From Planctomycetaceae bacterium (GTDB lineage Bacteria; Planctomycetota; Planctomycetia; Pirellulales; Thermoguttaceae): a stretch of DNA of 5,872 nucleotides. Positions 5,744 to 5,872 of this stretch are shown one piece after another (position 1 is the first letter of the stretch; every line of letters begins with the position of its first letter). Under the pieces are notes generated by a model. That model saw only the letters and a program-made list of their open reading frames with translations. It was not told where the DNA came from and searched no databases. Both the position numbers and the translations under genes were made by a program. The DNA lies in the NCBI GenBank assembly GCA_031266315.1, contig JAISBG010000177.1:1-5872 (forward strand). Reading direction: 5' to 3'.

Positions 5744-5872
5744 AAAATTTTTCAGTGAAATTTTCGTTAAAATTTGTAAAAGTAGGCAATCATAAGGTGG
5801 GCAACCTTTTGTAGGTGGGCAACCTTTCGCTGAAAGGTCGCGTCGGCGTACTCGCCGACTGTGAATTAGATT
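5744..5872 (+). repeat. Two-hairpin repeat, copy 4 (right edge of window)
   Basis: It opens with a 29-base block matching copy 1 (27 identical positions), then AGTAGGCAATCATAAGGTGG as in the copy 2 and 3 leaders. AGGTGGGCAACCTTT is present twice in tandem (5795-5809 and 5813-5827). Hairpin 1 pairs 5819-5827 with 5833-5841 with one A/C mismatch. Hairpin 2 has a 7-bp stem, GTCGGCG (5842-5848) with CGCCGAC (5853-5859), around TACT. The flank GTGAATTAGATT (5861-5872) equals that of copy 3, so the element reaches at least to the window end. Confidence 0.8.

Noticed and set aside
5235..5789. Minus-strand open frame of 184 codons opposite rnhA
   Set aside because: It is antisense to a gene with a full set of RNase HI catalytic motifs, and its product has no recognisable domain.

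Overview
This is a moderately AT-rich bacterial window. It most likely comes from a member of the Planctomycetota. The basis is a Tat-exported Gfo/Idh/MocA oxidoreductase of the type greatly expanded in that phylum, an S41 peptidase with a long, low-complexity N-terminal region, wide intergenic gaps and weak or absent Shine-Dalgarno sequences in front of some genes. The phylum is an inference from gene type, not a measured placement.

Layout. Positions 1-1360 (minus strand) hold the N-terminal 453 residues of an exported C-terminal-processing (S41) peptidase; its protease core lies beyond the left edge. A sigma70-like promoter and, just upstream of it, a terminator-like hairpin precede the gene. 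Positions 1361-2315 contain no convincing protein gene but are rich in palindromes, including three copies of a repeat family built from two adjacent hairpins. Positions 2316-3436 hold two plus-strand genes: a small retropepsin-like (clan AA) aspartic protease and a Nudix hydrolase of the COG4112 type. They are separated by an 86-base gap with a short tandem repeat and may be co-transcribed. Positions 3437-3676 are non-coding and hold a long inverted repeat made of CACGAAA-like units and a second hairpin. Positions 3677-5125 encode the Tat-signal Gfo/Idh/MocA oxidoreductase, followed by a strong GC hairpin. Positions 5238-5696 encode ribonuclease HI with all catalytic residues. Positions 5744-5872 hold a fourth copy of the two-hairpin repeat, cut by the right edge.

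The protein-coding genes are mostly housekeeping or common accessory families, and nothing shows that they form one pathway. The most unusual content is the intergenic repeat family. It has four copies in both orientations, a shared flank beyond the hairpins, and one copy in which the stem sequence changed on both arms so that pairing was kept. That pattern suggests selection on, or copying of, a structure (REP/MITE-like element or structured RNA) rather than on a protein. No CRISPR array, tRNA, rRNA, transposase or phage gene was seen.
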